A stretch of DNA of 64,000 nt from Pseudomonas sp. L5B5 (GCF_020520285.1 NZ_CP084742.1:5939501-6003500), one strand, 5' to 3'. Counted from the first letter of the stretch, positions 27,714 through 35,822 are shown. Notes: generated by a model from the letters alone, not told the origin. A program made the numbers and translations.

Positions 27714-28035
27714 GGGTGTCTCCACGTTCTCTATGTTTGTTTGGGCACCAATAAGGTGCCCACCGTTCCGTCCTGAAGCACTACAACCGGCGCAGGCCGG
27801 CATGACGACTTCGGGACAGTTCAGGAAGGGCTGCTGGCGCCGCTTCCATGCCGAAGTCCTGGGTGCCGGGCATTGGCTCCGGTACCGTATTTCCGGGTCA
27901 CAGACTGTTGCTGCAACACCCGTACCGTCTTCTCCTGGGCAGGGTGGAAAACGGTGCCATCCGCACGCGCGGTGTTGGTCTTCTAAAACAGCGATTGGTT
28001 CACCAAACAGGCGCAAGAAAAGCGCTTGAGTTTCT

Positions 28036-28082
28036 TGTCTGAATTGTGTTTGGTTTTTTGGGCAAAACCCTAGATGTAGGGT
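28036..28082 (-). promoter_or_regulatory. Candidate NrdR box pair upstream of nrdA
   Basis: ACCCTAGATGTAGGGT (28067-28082) resembles the NrdR box acaCwAtATaTwGtgt in its core (CTAGATGTAG). A weaker 16-mer, TGTCTGAATTGTGTTT, starts exactly 31 bp away (28036), the spacing typical of paired NrdR sites. NrdR represses RNR genes at high ATP/dATP. The strong box is also a perfect 9-bp inverted repeat (AAAACCCTA/TAGGGTTTT), so a terminator reading on the plus strand is an alternative. Confidence 0.45.
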
Positions 28083-28139
28083 TTTTTAGCCGCCGGGCTA
28101 CAAGATAATGCGTTTGGGGGGTGGTTGCAATGTACGGCC

Positions 28140-28148
28140 TGTGGATAA
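28140..28148 (-). promoter_or_regulatory. Consensus DnaA box upstream of nrdA
   Basis: TGTGGATAA on the plus strand is the exact complement of the DnaA box TTATCCACA. In E. coli, DnaA boxes upstream of nrdAB link dNTP synthesis to replication initiation. The position, about 430 bases before nrdA, fits a similar role but only one perfect box is seen. Confidence 0.5.
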
Positions 28149-28472
28149 GTTTGTGCGTAAAGTGTGCATGAACTGGGTAAAACTCTTGCAGCCCGCAGTC
28201 CCGCTGCATGGAACCGTTTGTCACTGTTTTTTACCGTGAAAAATTGCCCAGAGGCGGATTTTTGCGGGCGCGAACCCTATCACAAAAAAGCGCCCTGACC
28301 GAGTCGTTTCAGCCGCTTGTATGGGGCCTTGTGGCGGTTGCTACAATCCGTCGCGATCCACTGTGCGCAATGCATCTTGTACCGGGCCGGTTATCGGCCT
28401 TTTTCATGACACAACGATGTACGCATTCATTGGCGCCCAATGCTGGCAACAACAATCAAGAAGAGGTCGAGC

Positions 28473-29195
28473 GTGGAGCAAGAAGCGTGGCAGGTACTGA
28501 TTGTCGAGGATGACCAGCGTCTGGCTGAGTTGACCCGGGAATATCTGGAGAGCAACGGGTTGCGGGTGACGATCGAGGGCAATGGCGCCCTGGCTGGGGC
28601 ACGGATCATCGCCGAGCAGCCGGACCTGGTGATCCTCGACCTTATGCTGCCGGGAGAAGATGGCCTGAGCATTTGCCGCAAGGTTCGGGACCGCTACGAC
28701 GGGCCGATCCTCATGCTGACCGCCCGTACCGACGACATGGACCAGGTCATGGGCCTGGACCTGGGGGCCGATGATTATGTCTGCAAGCCCGTGCGTCCAC
28801 GCTTGCTGCTCGCGCGGATCCAGGCCCTGCTGCGGCGTAGCGAAGCGCCGGAACCGATCCAGGAGAAAACCCGACGCCTGCAGTTCGGCCCGCTGATGGT
28901 GGACAACGCCCTGCGCGAAGCCTGGCTCAGCGGGGTAGGGATCGAACTGACCAGTGCCGAGTTCGACCTGCTGTGGCTGCTGGTGGCCAATGCTGGGCGA
29001 ATTCTTTCCCGAGAAGAAATCTTCACGGCCCTGCGCGGCATCGGGTATGACGGCCAGGACCGCTCCATCGACGTGCGCATCTCGCGTATCCGGCCGAAGA
29101 TCGGCGATGACCCGGACCATCCGCGCCTGATCAAGACCATTCGCAGCAAGGGGTATCTGTTCGTGCCCGAAGCGGCTACCGGCCTGCCCCTGTGA
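28473..29195 (+). CDS. rstA: OmpR-family response regulator RstA
   Basis: A 240-residue regulator. The receiver domain (residues 1-120) has VLIVEDDQRLAELT, the phospho-acceptor in DLVILDLMLPGEDGL and the lysine in YVCKPVRPR. A winged-helix DNA-binding domain follows (ELTSAEFDLLWLLVANAGRI, SIDVRISRIRPKIGDD, IKTIRSKGYLFVP). I start at GTG 28473 because GAGG precedes it; an in-frame ATG at 28440 lies before the RBS. The stop overlaps the GTG of rstB. The Rst pair is named by resemblance; its stimulus here is unknown. Confidence 0.82.
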   Translation: MEQEAWQVLIVEDDQRLAELTREYLESNGLRVTIEGNGALAGARIIAEQPDLVILDLMLPGEDGLSICRKVRDRYDGPILMLTARTDDMDQVMGLDLGADDYVCKPVRPRLLLARIQALLRRSEAPEPIQEKTRRLQFGPLMVDNALREAWLSGVGIELTSAEFDLLWLLVANAGRILSREEIFTALRGIGYDGQDRSIDVRISRIRPKIGDDPDHPRLIKTIRSKGYLFVPEAATGLPL

Positions 29196-30802
29196 ACTCG
29201 ATCTTCCTGCGCATCTATGGCGGCATGTGTGCGGCACTGATCCTGGTGGCGCTGCTCGGGGTACTGGCCCTGCACCTGCTCAACCAGGTGCGCAGCGAGC
29301 AGTACCGTGAGCGTCTGGCCCATGGCACGTTCTCCCTGATGGCCGACAACCTGCAACCGATGAGCGAGATCGAGCGCCGCCGGGCCCTGGCCGTCTGGGA
29401 GCGATTGCTGGGCATTCCCTTGAGCCTCAAGACCTTCGGCCAGACCGACCTGGACAGTAGCCAGCGTGGCCGGGTGTTGCGCGGCCAGGCCCTGGTGGAG
29501 CAGACCGGGCCGTTCGCCGCCCGGATCTATCGTCTGGTCAGCGAAAGGGAACAACTGTTGCTCAGTGCCGAGGTGCAGCAGATCAGCGAGCAACTGGCCC
29601 GGGCCACCATCTACCTGCTGGCGGACGAGCTGGTGCGCTATCCGGTGGCCGAGCAACCCCAGCGTCTGGCGGCGTTGAAGCAGGACAAGGGCTTTGGTTT
29701 CGACATGCACTTGTCCACCCTCGATGCCACCGACATGGACGACGATCAGCGTCGCCGGGTTGCTGAAGGCGACACGGTGATGGCGCTGGGCAAGGGAGGG
29801 GATTCGATCCGGGTATTCGCCGGCCTGGTGGGCACGCCCTGGGTGCTGGAGATCGGTCCGCTGTACCAGATGAACCCTTATCCCCCTGAGTGGCTGGTGC
29901 TGATTGCCGTGCTGGGCCTGAGCCTGATCGGCCTGATCGTCTATCTGCTGGTGCGGCAACTGGAACGTCGGGTCAATGGCCTGGAGGCGGCGGCCACGCG
30001 TATCGCCAAGGGCAGTCTGGAGGTGCGGGTTCCGACCCGGGGTGCGGATTCGGTAGGGCGCCTGGCGGCGGCCTTCAACGGCATGGCCGAGCACCTGCAG
30101 CGGTTGCTGGCGATCCAGCGCGAACTGGTGCGGGCAGTGTCCCATGAGCTGCGCACTCCGGTGGCGCGCCTGCGTTTCGGCCTGGAGATGATCGCCTCGG
30201 CGGGGACTGACCAGGGGCGCCAGAAGTATCTGGACGGCATGGACAACGATATCCAGGACCTCGACCGGCTGGTGGACGAGATGCTCACTTATGCACGGCT
30301 GGAGCAGGGTTCGCCAGCACTGGACTTCCAGCGCATCAACCTGGATGCGCTGATCAACCAGGTGATCGGTGAGCTGGCGCCATTGCGCGCCAACCTCAAG
30401 GTCGAGCGCGGCCTGTGCCTGTCCGCCGCCGACTGCGATGGCGCCTGGGTCGAGGCCGAACCGCGTTACCTGCACCGGGCGCTGCAGAACCTGGTAGGCA
30501 ACGCCATGCGTCATGCCGAGTCCCATGTGACCGTCAGTTACCAGGTGGGGCAGTCGCGTTGCCGGGTGGATGTGGAAGATGACGGCCCCGGGGTGCCGGA
30601 GAGTGCCTGGGAGAAGATCTTCACGCCGTTCCTGCGCCTGGATGACAGCCGGACCCGAGCGTCCGGCGGCCATGGGCTAGGGTTGTCGATCGTGCGGCGG
30701 ATCATCTACTGGCATGGCGGCCGGGCGCTGATCAGCCGAAGCACGAGCCTGGGAGGCGCCTGCTTCAGCCTGAGCTGGCCGCGGCAACAGGAGTCGCGCT
30801 AG
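29192..30802 (+). CDS. rstB: Sensor histidine kinase RstB
   Basis: A 536-residue membrane kinase. The first membrane segment is MCAALILVALLGVLALHLL, then a periplasmic domain of about 200 residues, a second segment near LVLIAVLGLSLIGLIVYLLV, a HAMP linker, the H-box SHELRTPVARLRF, N-box LQNLVGNAMRHAE, and G-boxes DDGPGVP and GGHGLGLSIV. It starts at GTG 29192, overlapping the rstA stop by four bases, so both are co-translated. It is convergent with pcpS with only 3 bases between the stops. Confidence 0.85.
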   Translation: MNSIFLRIYGGMCAALILVALLGVLALHLLNQVRSEQYRERLAHGTFSLMADNLQPMSEIERRRALAVWERLLGIPLSLKTFGQTDLDSSQRGRVLRGQALVEQTGPFAARIYRLVSEREQLLLSAEVQQISEQLARATIYLLADELVRYPVAEQPQRLAALKQDKGFGFDMHLSTLDATDMDDDQRRRVAEGDTVMALGKGGDSIRVFAGLVGTPWVLEIGPLYQMNPYPPEWLVLIAVLGLSLIGLIVYLLVRQLERRVNGLEAAATRIAKGSLEVRVPTRGADSVGRLAAAFNGMAEHLQRLLAIQRELVRAVSHELRTPVARLRFGLEMIASAGTDQGRQKYLDGMDNDIQDLDRLVDEMLTYARLEQGSPALDFQRINLDALINQVIGELAPLRANLKVERGLCLSAADCDGAWVEAEPRYLHRALQNLVGNAMRHAESHVTVSYQVGQSRCRVDVEDDGPGVPESAWEKIFTPFLRLDDSRTRASGGHGLGLSIVRRIIYWHGGRALISRSTSLGGACFSLSWPRQQESR

Positions 30803-30805
30803 GTC

Positions 30806-31531
30806 TCAGGCGGCAATGGCGATGAGGCTCAGGACCTGCCCGTCCTGGACGGTGAACTGGCCGCTCAGCTCGCGGCCCTGGTGCCACTCCTCGGACAGCT
30901 CGGTCAGCAACCTCAGTCGCACCTGGCCCTCGAGGCTCCACTCCAGCACTTCGGCGTGCTCGAAGTAGAAGTTCTTCTGCACCAGCGGATAAAGGGTCTT
31001 GTACAGGCTTTCCTTGATCGAGAACGTCAGGGTCACCGCCAGGGCGTGCAGTTCGGGGGGGAGCTGGTCGCGGCGCAGCAACTCGGCGGGTGTCAGGATG
31101 TGTCCTGCCAGGTTGGCTGCGCGCTCGCCCTCGAGCAGCACTTCCAGGTCCATGCCCAGTGCCCGCCAGTGCTGTTTGTCGGCGACGATGGCCGCAGCGC
31201 GCCCGGTACTGTGAGTGATCGAACCGCAGATATGCTCTGGCCAGATCGGTGCCCGATCCGCGCCGATCGGGGGAACCCAGTCCAGCTGTTGCAATTGCCA
31301 TAGGGCGCTGCGCGCGCACAGGCGTCCTGCCAGGAACTCGGCCTGGCGCTTGGTCACCGAGCGCTGGATGTTCGGTGGCGCCTCGATGCCGCTGCGCTGG
31401 AAGTCATCGGTGGCCAGTTGCTTGGGGTCGAACCGGGTGCTGAGCAACAGGGCATGGGGCAAGGCATCCGGCAAGGGCCAGGACGCGTCCGGGGAGGTGC
31501 AGCAGGCGGGGAGGGAGTGGTGTTCGTTCAT
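30806..31531 (-). CDS. pcpS: 4'-phosphopantetheinyl transferase PcpS (EntD/Sfp family)
   Basis: The 241-residue enzyme transfers phosphopantetheine from CoA to acyl and peptidyl carrier proteins; in Pseudomonas PcpS serves both fatty-acid and siderophore synthesis. The family motifs are present: QRSVTKRQAEFLAGRLCARS near residue 55, GSITHSTGRAAAIVA, the magnesium site GMDLE, and FSIKESLYKTLYP. I use the ATG at 31531 (MNEHHSLPACC); an ATG at 31558 is in frame but neither has a clear RBS. The gene is divergent from oprH. Confidence 0.88.
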   Translation of the reverse strand: MNEHHSLPACCTSPDASWPLPDALPHALLLSTRFDPKQLATDDFQRSGIEAPPNIQRSVTKRQAEFLAGRLCARSALWQLQQLDWVPPIGADRAPIWPEHICGSITHSTGRAAAIVADKQHWRALGMDLEVLLEGERAANLAGHILTPAELLRRDQLPPELHALAVTLTFSIKESLYKTLYPLVQKNFYFEHAEVLEWSLEGQVRLRLLTELSEEWHQGRELSGQFTVQDGQVLSLIAIAA

Positions 31532-31640
31532 GGCCGCTAGTGTGCCGGGTTGCGACATTCGAGGGTAGCCGTGCGCAGCATATAAAGAGGGCTGATGTCA
31601 GCGGGAGGCGCAGCGGCTCGCACTACGTGGCAGTGCTGTG

Positions 31641-31696
31641 GTTCAGGTGAGGTTAAGGGGGTGTTCAGTGGGAGTTCAGGGCGGGTTGTTTACTCT
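31641..31696 (+). promoter_or_regulatory. Four tandem PhoP half-sites and promoter of oprH
   Basis: GTTCAG (31641), GTTAAG (31652), GTTCAG (31663) and GTTCAG (31674) stand exactly 11 bp apart; a fifth, poorer GTTGTT is at 31685. This is two adjacent PhoP-box-like direct repeats (hexamer, 5 bp, hexamer) in register. A -10-like TACTCT follows at 31691, so the last repeat overlaps the -35 position. It would make oprH-phoP-phoQ autoregulated by PhoP at low Mg2+. Confidence 0.7.
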
Positions 31697-31736
31697 AGCC
31701 CCGTACCCAAATGTCAAACGCCAAAGGAAGTTTCCC

Positions 31737-32339
31737 ATGACTTCATTGAAAAAACTGATCCTGGCCTTTACCGTTCTCGGCGCCAGTGCCGCAGCCCAGG
31801 CCACTGACAGCAACTTCGCCAGCCTGACCCTCGGCCAGACCAGCGACAAGATCAAGAAATCCGGTGCGCTCAACAGCAACCTCGGCCACCCGAATACCGA
31901 CGGGGTGATCGGCAAGGACACTACCTGGGGGCTGCGAGTCGGCCAGCAGAATGACCAGGGCCGTCACTACGCCACCTACGATTACGTTTCCGGCTCGCAC
32001 AATGGCGTTAAACTGCGCCAGCAGAACCTGCTGGGCAGTTACGACCGGTTCCTGCCGGTGACCAGCAGCACCCGGTTGTTCGGCGGCGCCAGCGCAGGCC
32101 TGACCAAGTTGACCCAGGAATCTCCGGGGTTCAGCCGTGACAGCGATATCGGTTATGCGCTGGGCGTGCAGGCCGGTGTACTGCAGCAGGTTTCGCAAAA
32201 TGCCTCGGTGGAGCTCGGTTACCGGTATCTGCGCAGCAATGCCGGGACCGAGATGAGCGCGCGCGGTGGCAGCAAGCAGGGCTCGCTGAGTCTCACCAGC
32301 AGCGCCCAGACCTACCTCTCGGCCAACTACGCTTTCTGA
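31737..32339 (+). CDS. oprH: Outer membrane protein OprH
   Basis: A 200-residue eight-stranded beta-barrel that binds LPS and stabilises the outer membrane when Mg2+ is low. The signal peptide is MTSLKKLILAFTVLGASAAA, cleaved near AQA. The mature part shows alternating strands (TWGLRVGQQNDQGRHYATYD, KLRQQNLLGSYDRFLPV, SVELGYRYLRSNAGTEM) and ends with aromatic F. Length and pattern match P. aeruginosa OprH. A good RBS (AAGGAAG) precedes the ATG. It is the first gene of oprH-phoP-phoQ. Confidence 0.92.
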   Translation: MTSLKKLILAFTVLGASAAAQATDSNFASLTLGQTSDKIKKSGALNSNLGHPNTDGVIGKDTTWGLRVGQQNDQGRHYATYDYVSGSHNGVKLRQQNLLGSYDRFLPVTSSTRLFGGASAGLTKLTQESPGFSRDSDIGYALGVQAGVLQQVSQNASVELGYRYLRSNAGTEMSARGGSKQGSLSLTSSAQTYLSANYAF

Positions 32340-32362
32340 ACAAGCGGCCGGGCTTGAACCAC

Positions 32363-32391
32363 GCCGGACCGTGCCCAAGGCACGGCCCGGC
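32363..32391 (+). other. Strong hairpin between oprH and phoP
   Basis: CCGTGCC-CAA-GGCACGG with flanking GCCGG/CCGGC gives a stem of about 12 bp with one mismatch, not followed by a T-run. It probably reduces read-through or protects oprH mRNA, setting more OprH than PhoPQ. Confidence 0.65.
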
Positions 32392-32459
32392 GTTGGCATA
32401 TCCATCACCGTGGCACAGGAGTGCCCCGCGGACGTCGAATTTTTGCCTGGGAGAGCATT

Positions 32460-33137
32460 ATGAAATTGCTGGTCGTCGAGGATGAGGCGCTTCTGCGCCA
32501 TCACCTGCAAACCCGCCTCACTGACAGCGGGCATGTCGTCGAGTCCGTGGCGAATGCCGAAGAGGCGTTGTACCAGACCGAGCAGTTCAACCACGATCTG
32601 GCGGTGATCGACCTGGGCCTGCCGGGCATGGGCGGCCTGGACCTGATCCGGCAACTGCGCGCCCGAGGCAAGACGTTCCCGATCCTCATCCTCACTGCCC
32701 GCGGCAACTGGCAGGACAAGGTCGAGGGGCTGGCGACCGGTGCCGACGACTATGTAGTCAAGCCGTTCCAGTTCGAAGAGCTGGAGGCCCGGCTCAATGC
32801 GCTCCTGCGACGCTCCAGCGGTTTTACCCAATCCACCATCGTTGCCGGCCCGCTGCTGCTGGATCTCAATCGCAAGCAGGCCTCCCTGGACGAGCAGCCC
32901 CTGGCCCTGACGGCCTATGAATACCGGATCCTCGAGTACCTGATGCGGCATCACCAGCAGGTGGTGGCCAAGGACCGGTTGATGGAGCAGCTGTATCCGG
33001 ACGATGACGAGCGTGACCCGAATGTCATCGAGGTGCTGGTGGGGCGGCTGCGGCGCAAGCTCGAGGCGCCATCGGGCTTCAAGCCGATCGATACGGTGCG
33101 CGGCCTGGGCTACCTGTTCAATGAGCGCTGCCGATGA
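32460..33137 (+). CDS. phoP: Response regulator PhoP
   Basis: A 225-residue OmpR-type regulator. The receiver contains LLVVEDEALLRHHL, phospho-acceptor in LAVIDLGLPGMGGLDL and VVKPFQFEELEARL. The DNA-binding domain contains ALTAYEYRILEYLMRH, NVIEVLVGRLRRKLE and TVRGLGYLF. With PhoQ it responds to low Mg2+, polyamines and cationic peptides, controlling oprH, LPS modification and polymyxin tolerance. The ATG at 32460 follows GGGAGAG. It overlaps phoQ by ATGA. Confidence 0.94.
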   Translation: MKLLVVEDEALLRHHLQTRLTDSGHVVESVANAEEALYQTEQFNHDLAVIDLGLPGMGGLDLIRQLRARGKTFPILILTARGNWQDKVEGLATGADDYVVKPFQFEELEARLNALLRRSSGFTQSTIVAGPLLLDLNRKQASLDEQPLALTAYEYRILEYLMRHHQQVVAKDRLMEQLYPDDDERDPNVIEVLVGRLRRKLEAPSGFKPIDTVRGLGYLFNERCR

Positions 33138-34480
33138 TTCGCTCGCTGCGCCTGCGGCTGATGCTGGCTGCCACTATCCTGGCCGTGCTGTTCATGCTGG
33201 CGTTGCTGCCGGCCATGCAGGGGGCGTTCAGCCTGGCCTTGCAGGATTCCATCGAGCAACGCCTGGCCTCCGACGTTACCACCCTGATCTCGGCGGCCCG
33301 CATCGAGGACAACCGTCTGCAGATGCCGGCGCAACTGCCTGACGAGCGCTTCAACCTGGCCGACAGCCGCCTGCTGGGCTACATCTACGACCGCGAGGGG
33401 CACCTGGTCTGGCGTTCCCGGGCCACCCAGGAAGAAAACATCAACTACCGGCCGCGCTATGACGGGCGTGGCAACGAATTTGCCAGGATCCGCGAGGCCA
33501 ACGGCCAGGAATTCTTCGTCTACGACGTCGAGATCAAGTTGCTGGGTGGCAAGAGCGCGGCCTTCAGTATCGTCGCGTTGCAGCCGGTGCGTGAGTACCA
33601 GCAGACCCTGGAAGGGGTCCGGGAGAACCTCTACCTGGGCTTCGGCGCGGCGCTGCTGGTGCTGCTCGCGCTGCTCTGGCTGGGCCTGACCTGGGGCTTG
33701 CAGGCCCTGCGACGCCTGAGCCAGGAGCTGGACCAGATCGAGAGTGGTACCCGCCAGAGCCTGAGCGAGGAGCATCCTCGCGAGCTGCTGCGCCTGACCG
33801 GTTCGCTGAACCGCCTGCTGCAGAGCGAGCGCGAGCAGCGCAGTCGCTACCGCGACTCCCTGGATGACCTGGCCCACAGCCTGAAGACCCCGTTGACGGT
33901 GCTGCAGGGCGTCAGCGAGGACATGGCGCTGCGTCCCGAGGATCGTGAGCAGGCGTGGGTCCTGCAGACGCAGATCGAACGCATGAGCCAGCAGATCAGT
34001 TATCAGTTGCAGCGAGCCAGCCTGCGCAAGAGCGGCCTGGTGCGCCATCAGGTGCGGTTGCGGCCGGTGTTGCAGAGCCTGTGCGACACCCTGGACAAGG
34101 TCTATCGCGACAAGCAGGTGCGGGTGTCGTTCGACCTGCCCGAGCGCTGCTACTTGCCGATCGAACAGGGGGCCTTGCTGGAGTTGCTGGGCAACCTGCT
34201 GGAAAACGCCTATCGTCTGTGCCTGGGTTCGGTACGGATCAGTGTGCGCGAGACCCTCGATGGCTCCGAGTTGTGCGTGGAGGACGACGGGCCGGGGGTG
34301 CCGCTGGACCAGCGTGCACGGATCCTTCAGCGGGGTGAGCGCCTGGATCGCCAGCACCCGGGGCAGGGCATCGGCCTGGCGGTGGTCAAGGACATCATCG
34401 AGAGCTACGGCGCACGCCTGGCCCTGGGGGATTCCGCCCTGGGGGGCGCAGCCTTCCGGATTCACTTTCCGGACCTCTAG
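33134..34480 (+). CDS. phoQ: Sensor histidine kinase PhoQ
   Basis: A 448-residue sensor. The first membrane helix is LMLAATILAVLFMLALLPAM, then a periplasmic sensor domain of about 140 residues with an acidic surface patch, a second helix (LGFGAALLVLLALLWLGLTW), the dimerisation helix with SLDDLAHSLKTPLTVLQG (His in AHSLKTP), N-box LLGNLLENAYRLC and G-boxes DDGPGVP and GQGIGLAVVKD. It begins within the phoP stop. The terminator is not evident before the convergent AraC gene 9 bases on. Confidence 0.93.
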   Translation: MIRSLRLRLMLAATILAVLFMLALLPAMQGAFSLALQDSIEQRLASDVTTLISAARIEDNRLQMPAQLPDERFNLADSRLLGYIYDREGHLVWRSRATQEENINYRPRYDGRGNEFARIREANGQEFFVYDVEIKLLGGKSAAFSIVALQPVREYQQTLEGVRENLYLGFGAALLVLLALLWLGLTWGLQALRRLSQELDQIESGTRQSLSEEHPRELLRLTGSLNRLLQSEREQRSRYRDSLDDLAHSLKTPLTVLQGVSEDMALRPEDREQAWVLQTQIERMSQQISYQLQRASLRKSGLVRHQVRLRPVLQSLCDTLDKVYRDKQVRVSFDLPERCYLPIEQGALLELLGNLLENAYRLCLGSVRISVRETLDGSELCVEDDGPGVPLDQRARILQRGERLDRQHPGQGIGLAVVKDIIESYGARLALGDSALGGAAFRIHFPDL

Positions 34481-34489
34481 CGAGGCGCT

Positions 34490-35488
34490 TCACTGACTCC
34501 TGGCGCGATAGGCGCCCGGGGTCAGGCCCGTCCACTTCTTGAACGCCCGGTGAAAGGCCGAAGGTTCGGAAAAACCCAGTTGCTCGGCGATCTGTTGCAA
34601 CGACAGATCGGCACGCCCCAGGTGGTAGATGGCGATATCGCGCCGCAGCTCATCCTTGAGTTCCTGGAAGCTCAGGCCCTCTTCGCGCAGGTGCCGGCGC
34701 AGGGTCTGGGGGCTGACGTGCATGTGCTGGGCGACGTTTTCGAGGTCGGGCCAGTGTTCGCGGTCGCGGCTGAGCAGGCGCCGCAACTGGCTGCCGAGGC
34801 TGTCGCCTTCATCGGGGCGTGACAGCAGGTCGGCGGGGGAGCGTTCGAGAAAATGCTTGAGGGTCCGCTCATCCTGCAATAACGGCATGCCCAGGTAGCG
34901 GCTGTGGAACAGCAGGCTGCTGTGGGTCTGGTCGAACTGCAGCGGGCAGGGAAACAGCAGGTCGTATTCTGCTCCATGTTCGGGGCGCGGGTAGCTGAAG
35001 GCCGCCTGTTCCAGGCGAATCCGCTGCCCGATCAGCCAACTGCCCAGCCGATGCCAGATCACCAGCAGGCATTCGCTGAGAAAGTGCTCGGGGTCCCAGA
35101 GTCCGGCGTCGTCCAGGCTCAGTCGGGACATGTCCCCTTCACGCGTCAGGCTCAAGCGTGGGGCGTGCGGGAACAGGCTATAGAACATCAGCCCGCGATT
35201 GAGTGCCTTCTCCAGGGTGCGGCAGTGGATCAGGGCATGGCACATCATCGCGAAGGTCCCGCGTTTGCTCGGGCCGTGGCCGAATCCCAGGTACTCGTCA
35301 TCCAGTTCCAGCCATAGCCGTTGCAGCAATTGGGTGAACTGCTCGGGAGCGATGCGGGCCTTGGGCTCGTTCAGCAGTTCGGGGCTGATCCCCAATTGCT
35401 GCAGCAGCGGCATGGAGTCATAGCCGCGCCGGCGTGCCCCGCCGAGGGCGGCGCGGGCGAAGTGGCTGGCGATGGTGCGTTCGCGCAT
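34490..35488 (-). CDS. AraC-family transcriptional regulator
   Basis: A 332-residue regulator with an N-terminal arabinose_bd-type domain (QLGISPELLNEPKARIAPEQ) and a C-terminal pair of helix-turn-helices (NVAQHMHVSPQTLRRHLREE, DLSLQQIAEQLGFSEPSAFH, RAFKKWTGLTPGAYRA). I use ATG 35488 (MRERTIASHF); in-frame ATG 35506 and GTG 35536 are possible and none has a strong RBS. Two near-identical palindromes lie upstream (35547-35601), between it and dctA, and may be its operators. The ligand is unknown. Confidence 0.85.
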   Translation of the reverse strand: MRERTIASHFARAALGGARRRGYDSMPLLQQLGISPELLNEPKARIAPEQFTQLLQRLWLELDDEYLGFGHGPSKRGTFAMMCHALIHCRTLEKALNRGLMFYSLFPHAPRLSLTREGDMSRLSLDDAGLWDPEHFLSECLLVIWHRLGSWLIGQRIRLEQAAFSYPRPEHGAEYDLLFPCPLQFDQTHSSLLFHSRYLGMPLLQDERTLKHFLERSPADLLSRPDEGDSLGSQLRRLLSRDREHWPDLENVAQHMHVSPQTLRRHLREEGLSFQELKDELRRDIAIYHLGRADLSLQQIAEQLGFSEPSAFHRAFKKWTGLTPGAYRARSQ

Positions 35489-35546
35489 GCGGGCTGATCC
35501 GTCCATTGAGTGGCGGATCTTAGCCAGCGCTCCCACCTGGGGACAA

Positions 35547-35601
35547 GGCGGATATCCGCCAAATTGTAGGACGAGGCTCGGCTGGCGGGCGGAAATCCGC
35601 C
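35547..35601. promoter_or_regulatory. Paired palindromes GGCGGAWATCCGCC, candidate operators
   Basis: GGCGGATATCCGCC (35547-35560, a perfect palindrome) and GGCGGAAATCCGCC (35588-35601) are 41 bp apart, close to four helical turns. A partial copy, TGGCGGATCTTAGCCA, overlaps the AraC start region near 35511. The arrangement suggests cooperative binding, most simply by the AraC regulator. Confidence 0.6.
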
Positions 35602-35679
35602 AGGCTCACCGTGCTCGTGGGGTGTGAGTCCGGACTCTAAGTACCTGTTTTACAAGGCCTGAAGTGTTTTTTTACAAAG

Positions 35680-35694
35680 TGGCACGGGGCTTGC
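35680..35694 (+). promoter_or_regulatory. Sigma-54 promoter of dctA
   Basis: TGGCAC-GGGGC-TTGC (35680-35694) is a perfect -24/-12 match about 130 bases before the dctA ATG. dctA is driven by RpoN with DctB/DctD in pseudomonads. Two TTTTACAA elements (35648 and 35670) lie just upstream. Confidence 0.9.
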
Positions 35695-35822
35695 GATAGA
35701 ACCAGCAGATCTGCCGGTACGCAGCTCGACACAACAAATCCCTCCAGTGCAGGAGGGTTCGCACTTTAGGCACCGCATGCCGTGATGGAAGCAGCATGCC
35801 GGGGCTTTTGAGGAACTTTGCA

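Larger units (their letters stand above)
27714..28472. other. Divergent nrdA/rstA intergenic region with long nrdA leader
   Basis: This 759-base gap has no supported gene. The nrdA-proximal 300 bases are rich in inverted repeats: GGGCACC/GGTGCCC at 27743-27761, GACTTCGG near 27807 with CCGAAGTC near 27851, and CGGTAC with GGGT (27880-27898) against ACCC with GTACCG (27918-27927). They may fold as a structured 5' leader. Further left-to-right come candidate NrdR boxes (28036-28082) and a DnaA box (28140-28148). No cobalamin-riboswitch consensus could be matched. Confidence 0.6.

Noticed and set aside
27714..28020. Cobalamin riboswitch upstream of nrdA
   Set aside because: I could not find the B12-box or the GCxxCCCGCAACTGT core; the folded repeats do not match that class.
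28066..28087. AAAACCCTA-GATG-TAGGGTTTTTT as a plain terminator
   Set aside because: It could terminate plus-strand transcription, but no plus-strand gene ends here (the gap separates divergent genes), and its core and the 31-bp spaced second element favour an NrdR box; listed as a candidate regulator site instead.
28440..28472. ATG 28440 as the rstA start
   Set aside because: It lies before the GAGG ribosome-binding site that fits GTG 28473, and the 11 extra residues do not belong to the receiver fold.
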